Below are positions 15,836-22,810 of a stretch of 41,897 nt of DNA, piece after piece. Every line of letters begins with the position of its first letter. Within the stretch, counting starts at the first letter, position 1. Position numbers and translations under genes: made by a program. This stretch comes from Sphingomonas echinoides ATCC 14820 (GTDB lineage Bacteria > Pseudomonadota > Alphaproteobacteria > Sphingomonadales > Sphingomonadaceae), in NCBI RefSeq assembly GCF_000241465.1, contig NZ_JH584235.1, positions 2,134,279 through 2,176,175 on the forward strand, read 5' to 3'. The notes beneath the pieces were generated by a model. That model saw only the letters and a list, made by a program, of their open reading frames with translations. It did no database searches and was not told the origin of the DNA.

Positions 15836-16404
15836 GTCTGGAGCTCCAGTCGTGCTCCGATGGTGAACTTGCCGCGCTGACGCTCGGTGGCCGGCAAGCG
15901 GCATTCGCAGAGATCATGCACCGGCATCAATCCGCGATATTCCGGCTGGTCCGCGGACTCGTAGGCAATGCGGAAGAGGCGCTTGACCTTACCCAGGATT
16001 GCTTCGTTTCGGCGTTCAGCCATTTGCGGAAATATGATGGTGCCCGACCGCTGCGCGCTTGGCTGTCGCGGATCGCGATCAACAAATGCCGTGATTGGCG
16101 CCGTCGCCAAAGAGTGCGTCAGCTCTTCATCTTCAGTGCCGCCACGTCCGACGACGAAATTGAACAGGTCCCAGACGACGCACCTTCGGCTCATGCCAGC
16201 GCAGCTTCGAAGATGGAACTCGAAAAACTCTCGACTGCGATCGCTGCCTTGCCATCTTCGTTGCGAGAGGTTCTGCTGCTCCGCACCGTCGAAGGGTTGA
16301 ACCAATCGGAAGCTGCGTTGGCACTTTCGATCAGCGGGAAGGCTGTCGAGACGCGGCTGTACCGCGCTCGCGTCCGACTTGCTGAAATCTTGGCCGACAT
16401 TTGA
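15832..16404 (+). CDS. CnrH-like ECF sigma factor
   Basis: This 190-residue ECF sigma factor has a sigma2 domain (about 22-90, with EALDLTQDCFVSAF and RAWLSRIAINKCRDWRRR) and a sigma4 domain (about 130-185, with LPSSLREVLLLRTVEGLNQSE cut here to the start of the HTH, then ETRLYRARVRL). CnrH is 191 residues. GTG at 15832 overlaps cnrX by 4 bases. When released from CnrY it should direct RNA polymerase to its own promoters. The repeated GAGGGG-N14-GCGTA elements nearby are the best candidates. Its stop codon overlaps site B, the promoter for the multicopper oxidase. Confidence 0.9.
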   Translation: MSLELQSCSDGELAALTLGGRQAAFAEIMHRHQSAIFRLVRGLVGNAEEALDLTQDCFVSAFSHLRKYDGARPLRAWLSRIAINKCRDWRRRQRVRQLFIFSAATSDDEIEQVPDDAPSAHASAASKMELEKLSTAIAALPSSLREVLLLRTVEGLNQSEAALALSISGKAVETRLYRARVRLAEILADI

Positions 16405-16428
16405 GGGGTGCGCCGCGCTCGTGCGTAA
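16403..16428 (+). promoter_or_regulatory. Shared regulon promoter motif, site B (copAB)
   Basis: GAGGGG (16403-16408), 14 bases, GCGTAA (16423-16428). It starts within the stop codon of the sigma gene and ends 71 bases before the copA ATG at 16500, giving copA a start independent of cnrYXH transcription. Confidence 0.8.
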
Positions 16429-16499
16429 GGATGAGAGAGATACCGCGCTCGAGCCTCGCTGTGGACAAGAGGGTGCTGAACAATGAACAAGGAGATTAT

Positions 16500-18428
16500 A
16501 TGCCCCCGGTATTGAACCGCCGCGATCTGTTCCGCGGTGCCGCGCTGACCGGCGGTGGCCTGGCATTGTCGGCCTGGATGCCGGCATGGGCTCAACCCGT
16601 CTCGGCGGGTATTGTGAAGCCGCTCCCGACCGTTACCGGCAACGATATCACTCTCAAGATCGCTCATCAGATGATGATGATCGATGGCCGCGCAAGCCAT
16701 GCGATCGGCATCAACGGAACCGTGCCGGCGCCTTTGATCCGGTTGCGCCAAGGGCAAACGGTGCGCCTGTCGGTGATCAACGATCTTGAAGAAGACAGTT
16801 CGATCCACTGGCACGGGTTACTGGTACCGTTCCAGTTCGATGGCGTACCGGGAATCAGCTTCCCCGGCATCAAACCAAAATCGACCTTCGTCTATGAGTT
16901 TCCGATCGTCCAGGCGGGCACCTATTGGTATCATAGCCATTCGGGTTTGCAGGAGCAGATGGGCCATTACGGGCCGATCGTGATCGATCCGGCAGGCGAA
17001 GATCCGATCAAGTCGGATCGCGAGCATGTGATCGTGCTGTCCGACCATAGCCAGATGCATCCGCACGCGATTTTCAGAAAGCTCAAGCAGGTGGGCGGGG
17101 GCTATTTCAACTATCAGCGCCAGACGCTGGCTGGCCTGATGGCAAAAGAAGATCAACCGCTCAAGGATCGTCTCGACTGGGGCAAAATGCGGATGGACCC
17201 CACGGACGTCTCTGATGTCACAGGTTCAACCTACACCTATCTCGTCAACGGCCATGGTCCCCAGGACAATTGGACAGCGCTTTTCCGGCCCGGCGAGCGA
17301 GTTCGACTACGTTTTGTCAACGCCTCGGCGATGACGACGTTCAATGTCCGGATTCCAGGACTCAAGCTCACGGTCGTTCAGGCCGATGGTCTAGACGTGC
17401 GGCCGGTGGAGGTCGACGAGTTCCAAATTGCGGTGGCGGAAACCTACGACATCATCGTCACCCCGACTGATGACCGTGCCTACACTCTGATCGGCGAATC
17501 TGTTGATCGGTCTGGCATGGCGCGCGCAACTCTGGCCCCGCGCGAAGGCATGGCAGCCCAGGTGCCCGCGCTTCGCAAACGTCCCCTTGCCGATATGAAG
17601 GATATGGGCATGGGCGAGATGGACATGGGCGGCATGCAAGGCATGGACGCTTCCGGCGGTTCTACGATGGCCGGCATGGACCATGCAGCAATGGGTCATG
17701 ACATGCCGACAGGCGGCGCCGCTGCTGGTGGCATGGCGGGCATGGACATGGGCTCCGGCGCATCCATGCCGACAACGGACAAGACACCCGGCGGCTCGAT
17801 GGCGAGCATGCCTGGAATGGGCGCCCCGGCCGGCGACGCTATGGCAGGCATGGCGATGGGCGGGATGGGCGGCATGAATATGCGCGACGGCAGCAAAGCC
17901 CCGCAGGTCAAGATGGGGCCTGGCGTCCAGACGATTTCACCTATGCCGATGGATCGCACCGGAGAGCCCGGGCAGGGCCTGGAAGATGTCGGACACCGCG
18001 TCCTGGTCTATCGCGACCTCATGGCGGTGGATCGCAACCCCGACGTGCGAGCGCCTGATCGGGCGATGGAAATCCACCTGACCGGCAATATGGAACGCTA
18101 TATGTGGTCGTTCGACGGCGTGAAGATGAGCGACAAGCGCGAGCCGATTCCATTCCTGGAAAACGAACGGGTGCGTGTGACGCTGGTGAACGACACGATG
18201 ATGTCGCATCCGATCCATCTTCACGGACATTTTTTCGAGTTGGTTACCGGGCATGGCGAATATTCGCCGCGCAAGCATACGGTCAACGTCGCGCCGGGCG
18301 GCAAAGTGAGTTTTGACGTCACCGCCAACGCGATCGGCGACTGGGCCTTCCACTGCCATATGCTTTATCACATGCATGCCGGGATGATGCGCGTCGTCTC
18401 TGTCCGGCCTCGGGGAGACGCAGCATGA
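16500..18428 (+). CDS. copA: CopA multicopper oxidase (copper resistance)
   Basis: This 642-residue periplasmic laccase-like enzyme has a twin-arginine signal (NRRDLFRG at 6-13, cleavage after WAQ). Copper ligands are HWHG (about 103), HSH (about 145), HPIHLHGH (about 570) and HCHMLYHMHAGM (about 618) with the type-1 Cys and axial Met. A Met/His-rich insert of about 100 residues (364-467) with repeated MGGM/GMDM units should bind Cu(I). It oxidises Cu(I) to Cu(II) and sequesters copper in the periplasm. ATG at 16500 follows AAGGAG. Its stop overlaps copB (ATGA). This is PcoA/CopA, unrelated to the ATPase also called CopA. Confidence 0.95.
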   Translation: MPPVLNRRDLFRGAALTGGGLALSAWMPAWAQPVSAGIVKPLPTVTGNDITLKIAHQMMMIDGRASHAIGINGTVPAPLIRLRQGQTVRLSVINDLEEDSSIHWHGLLVPFQFDGVPGISFPGIKPKSTFVYEFPIVQAGTYWYHSHSGLQEQMGHYGPIVIDPAGEDPIKSDREHVIVLSDHSQMHPHAIFRKLKQVGGGYFNYQRQTLAGLMAKEDQPLKDRLDWGKMRMDPTDVSDVTGSTYTYLVNGHGPQDNWTALFRPGERVRLRFVNASAMTTFNVRIPGLKLTVVQADGLDVRPVEVDEFQIAVAETYDIIVTPTDDRAYTLIGESVDRSGMARATLAPREGMAAQVPALRKRPLADMKDMGMGEMDMGGMQGMDASGGSTMAGMDHAAMGHDMPTGGAAAGGMAGMDMGSGASMPTTDKTPGGSMASMPGMGAPAGDAMAGMAMGGMGGMNMRDGSKAPQVKMGPGVQTISPMPMDRTGEPGQGLEDVGHRVLVYRDLMAVDRNPDVRAPDRAMEIHLTGNMERYMWSFDGVKMSDKREPIPFLENERVRVTLVNDTMMSHPIHLHGHFFELVTGHGEYSPRKHTVNVAPGGKVSFDVTANAIGDWAFHCHMLYHMHAGMMRVVSVRPRGDAA

Positions 18429-19699
18429 AGGCATTGCTTCTCCTCATCAGCGTAGCGCCGCTTGCCCTCGCGGCTCCGGCTAACGCGCAATCGATGCAGA
18501 ATATGCCGGGCATGAACATGCCTGCGGCCAAAGCACCTCCGAAGAAAAAGCCGGCAACCAAACCCGCGACTCCCGTTAAGCGCAAAACGGCCGCCAAACC
18601 GGCTGCTAAACCAACTTCAGCAAAGCGCGGGGCGCCCGTCGCGAAACCTAAAGCGGCCGCCCATGACATGTCGGGAATGGGCGCCATGCCCGGAATGGAT
18701 ATGTCGGGAACGGTAGGAAGCAAGGCGTCTCCGAAGCCCGATCCCCATGCAGGACATGACATGTCGAGCATGCCTGGCATGACAATGCCGGACACGGCGG
18801 GTGGCGCCATGAACCACGATATGCCCGGTATGAATATGCCTGCTGGTGGAGGCGGTCAGCCAATGGAGCATGACATGTCGTCCATGCCCGGCATGTCGAT
18901 GGACGGGCAGATGGCCGGTCATGGGGCAGGGGGCACGAGCCTTGCACCGGGCAATGCACCGGCACCGGCAGCACCAAGCGATCATTATGCCGATCGGATC
19001 TATCAGAACGGTGCGATGGTCGATTCACGGTCCATGCTGCACAACGAGCATGGCGCCAGCACCTCCTCGATGATCCTGTTCAATCTGGCGGAATATCAGG
19101 TCCGAAATGGTCGGGACGGTTATCGCTGGGATGGCGAAGCGTGGTTCGGCAAGGATCTCGATCGGTTGACAATCAAGTCAGAAGGCGAGGGCGTCCTAGG
19201 CGGTCGTAACGGCACCTTTATGGAAACTGCGGAGATTCAGGCGCTCTACAGCCGCGCGCTCGATCCATACTGGAACCTGCAGGCTGGTGTCCGATATGAT
19301 TTCAAACCCAATCCCTCGCGCACCTACGCTACAGTCGGGATCGAAGGAGTCGCGCCTTACTGGTTCGAAACGGAGGCAGCCTTGTTCCTGTCGAACAAGG
19401 GCGAGGTCCTGGGGCGGATCGAGGGCTATTACGATCAGCGCATTACGCAACGTTTGATCCTTCAGCCCCGGGTCGAATTGAATCTATCAGCCCAGGACGT
19501 CCCGGAAACCCGCATCGGCGCTGGTATATCGAACGCCGAGTTTGGGCTGCGTCTGCGCTACGAAGTCAGACGCGAATTTGCGCCCTATATTGGCGTCTCC
19601 TACGATCGCAAGCTGGGCAAGACCGCGGATTATGCGCGAGCTGATGGCGAAGGTGTCAAGGCGACAAGCTTTGTCATTGGCGTGCGGACCTGGTTCTGA
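18425..19699 (+). CDS. copB: CopB outer-membrane copper resistance protein
   Basis: This 424-residue protein has a signal peptide (1-22), a Lys/Ala/Pro-rich stretch (about 35-75), a Met/His-rich copper-binding region of repeated M-P-G-M and H-D-M-S units (about 25-35 and 80-165), and a C-terminal beta-barrel of the CopB/PcoB family (about 190-424, ending with aromatic Phe as expected for an outer-membrane protein). It acts with CopA, perhaps in binding or exporting copper at the outer membrane. It overlaps copA by 4 bases. Confidence 0.93.
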   Translation: MKALLLLISVAPLALAAPANAQSMQNMPGMNMPAAKAPPKKKPATKPATPVKRKTAAKPAAKPTSAKRGAPVAKPKAAAHDMSGMGAMPGMDMSGTVGSKASPKPDPHAGHDMSSMPGMTMPDTAGGAMNHDMPGMNMPAGGGGQPMEHDMSSMPGMSMDGQMAGHGAGGTSLAPGNAPAPAAPSDHYADRIYQNGAMVDSRSMLHNEHGASTSSMILFNLAEYQVRNGRDGYRWDGEAWFGKDLDRLTIKSEGEGVLGGRNGTFMETAEIQALYSRALDPYWNLQAGVRYDFKPNPSRTYATVGIEGVAPYWFETEAALFLSNKGEVLGRIEGYYDQRITQRLILQPRVELNLSAQDVPETRIGAGISNAEFGLRLRYEVRREFAPYIGVSYDRKLGKTADYARADGEGVKATSFVIGVRTWF

Positions 19700-19737
19700 G
19701 GAGCAACCGGCTTCGCCTCCATGTCGGGGTTAGCCGG

Positions 19738-20415
19738 GTGCACCGCTGGCTGGCCCTGATCATCGGCGTTCAGTTGTTACTGTGGTTTGCGAGCGGCTTG
19801 ATCATGAGCGTGCTGCCCATCGATCGGGTCCGCGGTGAACATGTCGTAGATCGCGCATCGCTGGCGACGCTCGCCCAGGGCCATGCCCGGGCGCCGCTCG
19901 ATATCGTTCTACGCCAAGCGGGCGCTCCTGTCCGTGAGGTGCGGTACCGTATGCTCGCCGGGCGAGAGGTTACAGAGGTCGAGATGGCTGACGGCTCGGT
20001 ACGGCTCCACGACGCAGAAACAGCGTCGGCCATCCCGCGCGTCAACGCCGCGATGGCTCGCGCGGTGGCGGTGCGATCATATCGTGGGAAGTCGGCGCCG
20101 CCGAGCGTCCGTGCCGTTACGTCCGCGAGCACCGAATATAAGGGCGTGCTTCCGGCATGGCGAATCGACTTTCCAGATCAGGATTCGACCCGCGTCTATA
20201 TTGCGCAAAATAGTGGTCGGATCGTTGCCGTCAGGAACGGCACTTGGCGTCTCTATGACTTCTTCTGGGGCCTCCACATCATGGATTGGAAGAACCACGA
20301 AGATTTCAACACGCCCTGGCTGATTGGATTTGCCGGTGGGGGGCTTGCGCTCGCGATCGCGGGTTCTGCTCTTTTGTATTTCCGCTGGCCGCGAAAGCGG
20401 CGCCGCAAGAGTTGA
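19738..20415 (+). CDS. PepSY-domain membrane protein
   Basis: This 225-residue protein has an N-terminal membrane helix (3-25, HRWLALIIGVQLLLWFASGL), a periplasmic PepSY-like region (about 90-165, ending DSTRVYIAQNSGRIVAVRNGTWRLYD) and a second helix near 195-215 followed by a basic tail. The FFWGLHIMDW block is typical of PepSY-associated membrane proteins found beside copper and iron genes. Its role is unknown; an electron-transfer or copper-reductase link is speculative. GTG at 19738 is the only reasonable start. It lies 38 bases after copB with no clear ribosome site, so it is probably coupled to copAB. Confidence 0.75.
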   Translation: MHRWLALIIGVQLLLWFASGLIMSVLPIDRVRGEHVVDRASLATLAQGHARAPLDIVLRQAGAPVREVRYRMLAGREVTEVEMADGSVRLHDAETASAIPRVNAAMARAVAVRSYRGKSAPPSVRAVTSASTEYKGVLPAWRIDFPDQDSTRVYIAQNSGRIVAVRNGTWRLYDFFWGLHIMDWKNHEDFNTPWLIGFAGGGLALAIAGSALLYFRWPRKRRRKS

Positions 20416-20459
20416 ACGACCATGGGGGATTCTTGGGCGGGGGCCGAAGGAGACGACCG

Positions 20460-20906
20460 ATGATGAAGAACGCTTATACCAGCCTCGCGCTGCAGACCCT
20501 CGTCGGCGGCATTATCATGTATTTGGTGATGTTCGTCATGATCGATAGTCTGGGAAGCTTCTACAATAACCTCAACATGGTCTACATGACACTGATGATG
20601 GTCGCACCGATGGTGGTGCTGATGATCCTTGCAATGGGACATATGTTTCCGTCCAAGAGGGCGAACGCAGCTCTTGTAATCGGTTCAGTCGCGATATTTG
20701 CTGGATCCTTCGCGCTCATCCGGACGCAAACGACGATCGGCGATACCGCGTTCTTGCGGTCGATGATCCCCCACCATTCGGGGGCGATCCTTATGTGTCG
20801 TGAGGCGTCTCTCAAAGATCCGGAAGTCGTTCGTCTCTGCAGCGGCATCGAGGTATCCCAGCGGCGCGAGATCGACGAGATGAAGGCAATTTTGGCCCGT
20901 AAATAG
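20460..20906 (+). CDS. DUF305 membrane protein
   Basis: This 148-residue protein has three hydrophobic helices (about 8-28, 38-58 and 66-86) and a C-terminal DUF305 module with MIPHHSGAILMCREAS and a late QRREIDEMKAIL. DUF305 is a ferritin-like helical fold common in copper clusters; the paired His suggest metal binding. Its function is not established. ATG at 20460 (a second ATG follows directly) is preceded by AAGGAG. It lies 44 bases after the PepSY gene, likely the same transcript. Confidence 0.82.
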   Translation: MMKNAYTSLALQTLVGGIIMYLVMFVMIDSLGSFYNNLNMVYMTLMMVAPMVVLMILAMGHMFPSKRANAALVIGSVAIFAGSFALIRTQTTIGDTAFLRSMIPHHSGAILMCREASLKDPEVVRLCSGIEVSQRREIDEMKAILARK

Positions 20907-20947
20907 CATCCCTGACCCCTAATCCTTGGCAATGTCTGCGATTCGCA

Positions 20948-20973
20948 GAGGGGAAAAGCACGCTCGCGCGTAT
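20948..20973 (+). promoter_or_regulatory. Shared regulon promoter motif, site D (DUF305-DUF411 genes)
   Basis: GAGGGG (20948-20953), 14 bases, GCGTAT (20968-20973). It ends 30 bases before the ATG at 21004. It could restart transcription for the second DUF305, DUF411 and small exported protein genes. Confidence 0.75.
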
Positions 20974-21003
20974 TAACAATGCGGGGATGATGAGGAGAAT
21001 TTT

Positions 21004-21375
21004 ATGAAGAAAATAATCGCCGTCATGATCGTCGGATTGTTGGCCACGCCCGGTATCGCGCAAATGCAGGGCATGGACCATTCCAAGATGGACATGGGTC
21101 AAATGATGAAGCCGACCCCTGCTAACCCCTACCCGTCGGCTGAGATGGAAATGCACCAGAAGATGACGTCCGCGATGGGCGCTGATGCTACCGAAACCTG
21201 GGTGCGCAAGATGGTCGAGCATCATCGTGGCGCGATCGCAATGTCGCGCATCGTTCTGCGAGAGACCAAAGATTCAAAGGTTCGGATGATGGCCAACAAA
21301 GCCGTCGCCGAGCAGACGCGTGAGGTCGGCGAACTCGAGGGCTGGCTAAAAGCCCACGGCAAGCGCGCGCAGTAG
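21004..21375 (+). CDS. Periplasmic DUF305 protein
   Basis: This 123-residue protein has a signal peptide (1-19), a Met-rich N-terminus (MQGMDHSKMDMGQMM) and a DUF305 domain with MVEHHRGAIAMSRIVL and EQTREVGELEGWL. It is a soluble relative of the preceding membrane DUF305 protein. The HH pair and Met cluster suggest periplasmic copper binding. The ribosome site GAGGAG precedes ATG at 21004. Promoter-motif site D lies 30 bases upstream. Confidence 0.85.
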   Translation: MKKIIAVMIVGLLATPGIAQMQGMDHSKMDMGQMMKPTPANPYPSAEMEMHQKMTSAMGADATETWVRKMVEHHRGAIAMSRIVLRETKDSKVRMMANKAVAEQTREVGELEGWLKAHGKRAQ

Positions 21376-21383
21376 GAGATTTC

Positions 21384-21398
21384 CCCCGTCCCGCGGGG
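21384..21398 (+). other. Small GC hairpin in the DUF411 leader
   Basis: CCCCG (21384-21388) and CGGGG (21394-21398) form a 5-bp stem with loop TCCCG, 17 bases before the DUF411 ATG. It has no T tract. It may modulate translation or be incidental. Confidence 0.3.
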
Positions 21399-21414
21399 AC
21401 CATTGAAGGTTGAT

Positions 21415-21858
21415 ATGAAACTCAAGATCGTACTTGCTGCGCTCGGCGCGTCACTCTCCGTCGTCAGCATTGCTGCTGAGCCGATCGTCGTTCACCGGGA
21501 TCCCGGCTGTGGTTGCTGCGAGCAATGGGCGGCCCAGGTCCGTCAACAATTCGGGCGACGCGTGAACATGATCGACGATCGGGGGCGACCCGCCTTTCAG
21601 CGGGTACACGGCGTACCGGCTCGGCTATCATCGTGTCACACAGCGATCGTCGATGGCATGGTTTTCGAGGGACACGTCCCCATCGCGGACATGAAGCGCG
21701 TTCTTGCGTTGCGTCCGCGTGGTGTGAGCGGTCTCGCCGTAATTGGTATGCCTGTCGGATCACCCGGCATGGAAGTTCCCGGACAGTCCGCCCAACCCTT
21801 CAATGTCATTGCCTTTGGCGCGGAACGCGAAACCATCTTTGCACGCCACGGCGGATGA
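21415..21858 (+). CDS. DUF411 periplasmic metal-binding protein
   Basis: This 147-residue protein has a signal peptide (1-20) and the DUF411 core: DPGCGCCEQW near residue 30, a later SSCHTAIVDGMVFEGHVP block and a Met-rich segment (IGMPVGSPGMEVPG). The Cys triplet and conserved Cys-His suggest Cu(I) binding; such proteins are common in cop/cus clusters and are sometimes called copper metallochaperones. ATG at 21415 is preceded by GAAGG. A TTG at 21403 is less likely. Confidence 0.85.
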   Translation: MKLKIVLAALGASLSVVSIAAEPIVVHRDPGCGCCEQWAAQVRQQFGRRVNMIDDRGRPAFQRVHGVPARLSSCHTAIVDGMVFEGHVPIADMKRVLALRPRGVSGLAVIGMPVGSPGMEVPGQSAQPFNVIAFGAERETIFARHGG

Positions 21859-21883
21859 GTATCGCGTTGTCCCTGGATCATGA

Positions 21884-22279
21884 GTGGTGTATCTGGTTAC
21901 GTCTGTGAAATGTGCGCTTCATCTCTTTCTCCTGCTTGGAGCCCTGATCGGTCTGCTCGGCCAGGAAGCCGCCTTTGCGTCCGGCCCGCCTGCAGTGTCC
22001 GCGCCGGTGGCGATGTCGAGTATGGCCGCTTCAAGCATGTCCGAGGACTGCATGAAGATGATGGCGCAGCAACAACAGCCTGCGCAGAAGCCCTGCAAGG
22101 GCATGACCCTTGCCTGCATAGCCGCGATGGGGTGCGTAGTTCCCATGGCCGTTCGCAATGACTCGCCAGCGCTTGCGGCTCGCGAGGCGAATCCAATCTT
22201 GGCCTTCTGGCCGACCACCACGGTCCTACGCGGCAGTGACCTTACGCCCGAACCGGAACCACCGACTCTCCTTGGCTGA
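21884..22279 (+). CDS. Unrecognised small exported Cys/Met-rich protein
   Basis: I recognise no family. The 131-residue frame starts with a hydrophobic signal-like segment (about 8-32) and continues with a Met/Cys/Gln-rich stretch (DCMKMMAQQQQPAQKPCK then GMTLACIAAMGCVVPM). The tail is proline-rich and neutral. Four Cys and many Met after the signal suggest a periplasmic or lipid-facing copper binder. GTG at 21884, 21887 and 21905 are all possible starts; none has a strong ribosome site. It lies 25 bases after DUF411, on the same strand. Confidence 0.6.
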   Translation: MVYLVTSVKCALHLFLLLGALIGLLGQEAAFASGPPAVSAPVAMSSMAASSMSEDCMKMMAQQQQPAQKPCKGMTLACIAAMGCVVPMAVRNDSPALAAREANPILAFWPTTTVLRGSDLTPEPEPPTLLG

Positions 22280-22381
22280 TCGAAACCGGCCGTAAGGCTG
22301 ACAGGATCGTTGCGCCTTTGCGCACCCAAACATCCCGTCTGATCTGCGGCTACCACGATGTTTTGCCAAAGGATTACAGTC

Positions 22382-22675
22382 ATGAAAAACCGTGTTTTCT
22401 ATGCCCTACTCGGCGTAGCCCTTGCCACACCTGGCGCCGCATTCGCCGGCCAGCCCAATCACAGCCAACAGTCCGGCCATTATGAGTGGAAGCCGGTCCC
22501 GCAATATGGCCCGCGTGCCACGGGACCGGCCCAGCGGCACGTCTGGGTGCCTGATGCCACGCAAGTGGCGGCTTGCGACTGCGACATGATGAAGATGAGC
22601 AGCACAGACGCTGCTGATTGCATGAAGCAGATGCACAGCATGGCACAGCCTTCGTCGACCCCTTCGGCCGGCTAA
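22382..22675 (+). CDS. Unrecognised small exported protein with CDCDMMKM motif
   Basis: This 97-residue protein has a clear signal peptide (1-23, ending AFAG) and a short His/Gln-rich region (NHSQQSGHYEWKPVPQYGP). A conserved-looking HVWVPDATQVAACDCDMMKM segment and a second Cys/Met/His cluster (ADCMKQMHSM) follow. It shares the D-C-M-K-x-M theme with the preceding small protein, although the two are not clearly homologous. Periplasmic Cu(I) binding is a reasonable inference. ATG at 22382 follows AAAGGA. Confidence 0.7.
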   Translation: MKNRVFYALLGVALATPGAAFAGQPNHSQQSGHYEWKPVPQYGPRATGPAQRHVWVPDATQVAACDCDMMKMSSTDAADCMKQMHSMAQPSSTPSAG

Positions 22676-22719
22676 GCACAGGTTCTGGCCGCTACAGGTC
22701 GCATAGACGGCTAGGCCAG

Positions 22720-22756
22720 CAGTGGCGGCGGGATGCCCCCCATTCCGCCGCCACTG
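22720..22756 (+). other. Perfect 12-bp hairpin upstream of cusC
   Basis: CAGTGGCGGCGG (22720-22731) and CCGCCGCCACTG (22745-22756) are perfect complements with a 13-base loop. No T tract follows. It could be a transcript-stabilising or processing structure, or an inefficient terminator between the cop and cus blocks. It lies 54 bases before the cusC ATG. Confidence 0.65.
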
Positions 22757-22810
22757 ACATGCCTGTCATATTGCGCGTTGTTGGCCTGACCCTCCGATCA
22801 GGAGTTTTCC

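Noticed and set aside
17589..18900. Repetitive Met-rich DNA as a CRISPR or satellite array
   Set aside because: The repeats are in frame, imperfect and protein-coding in copA and copB.
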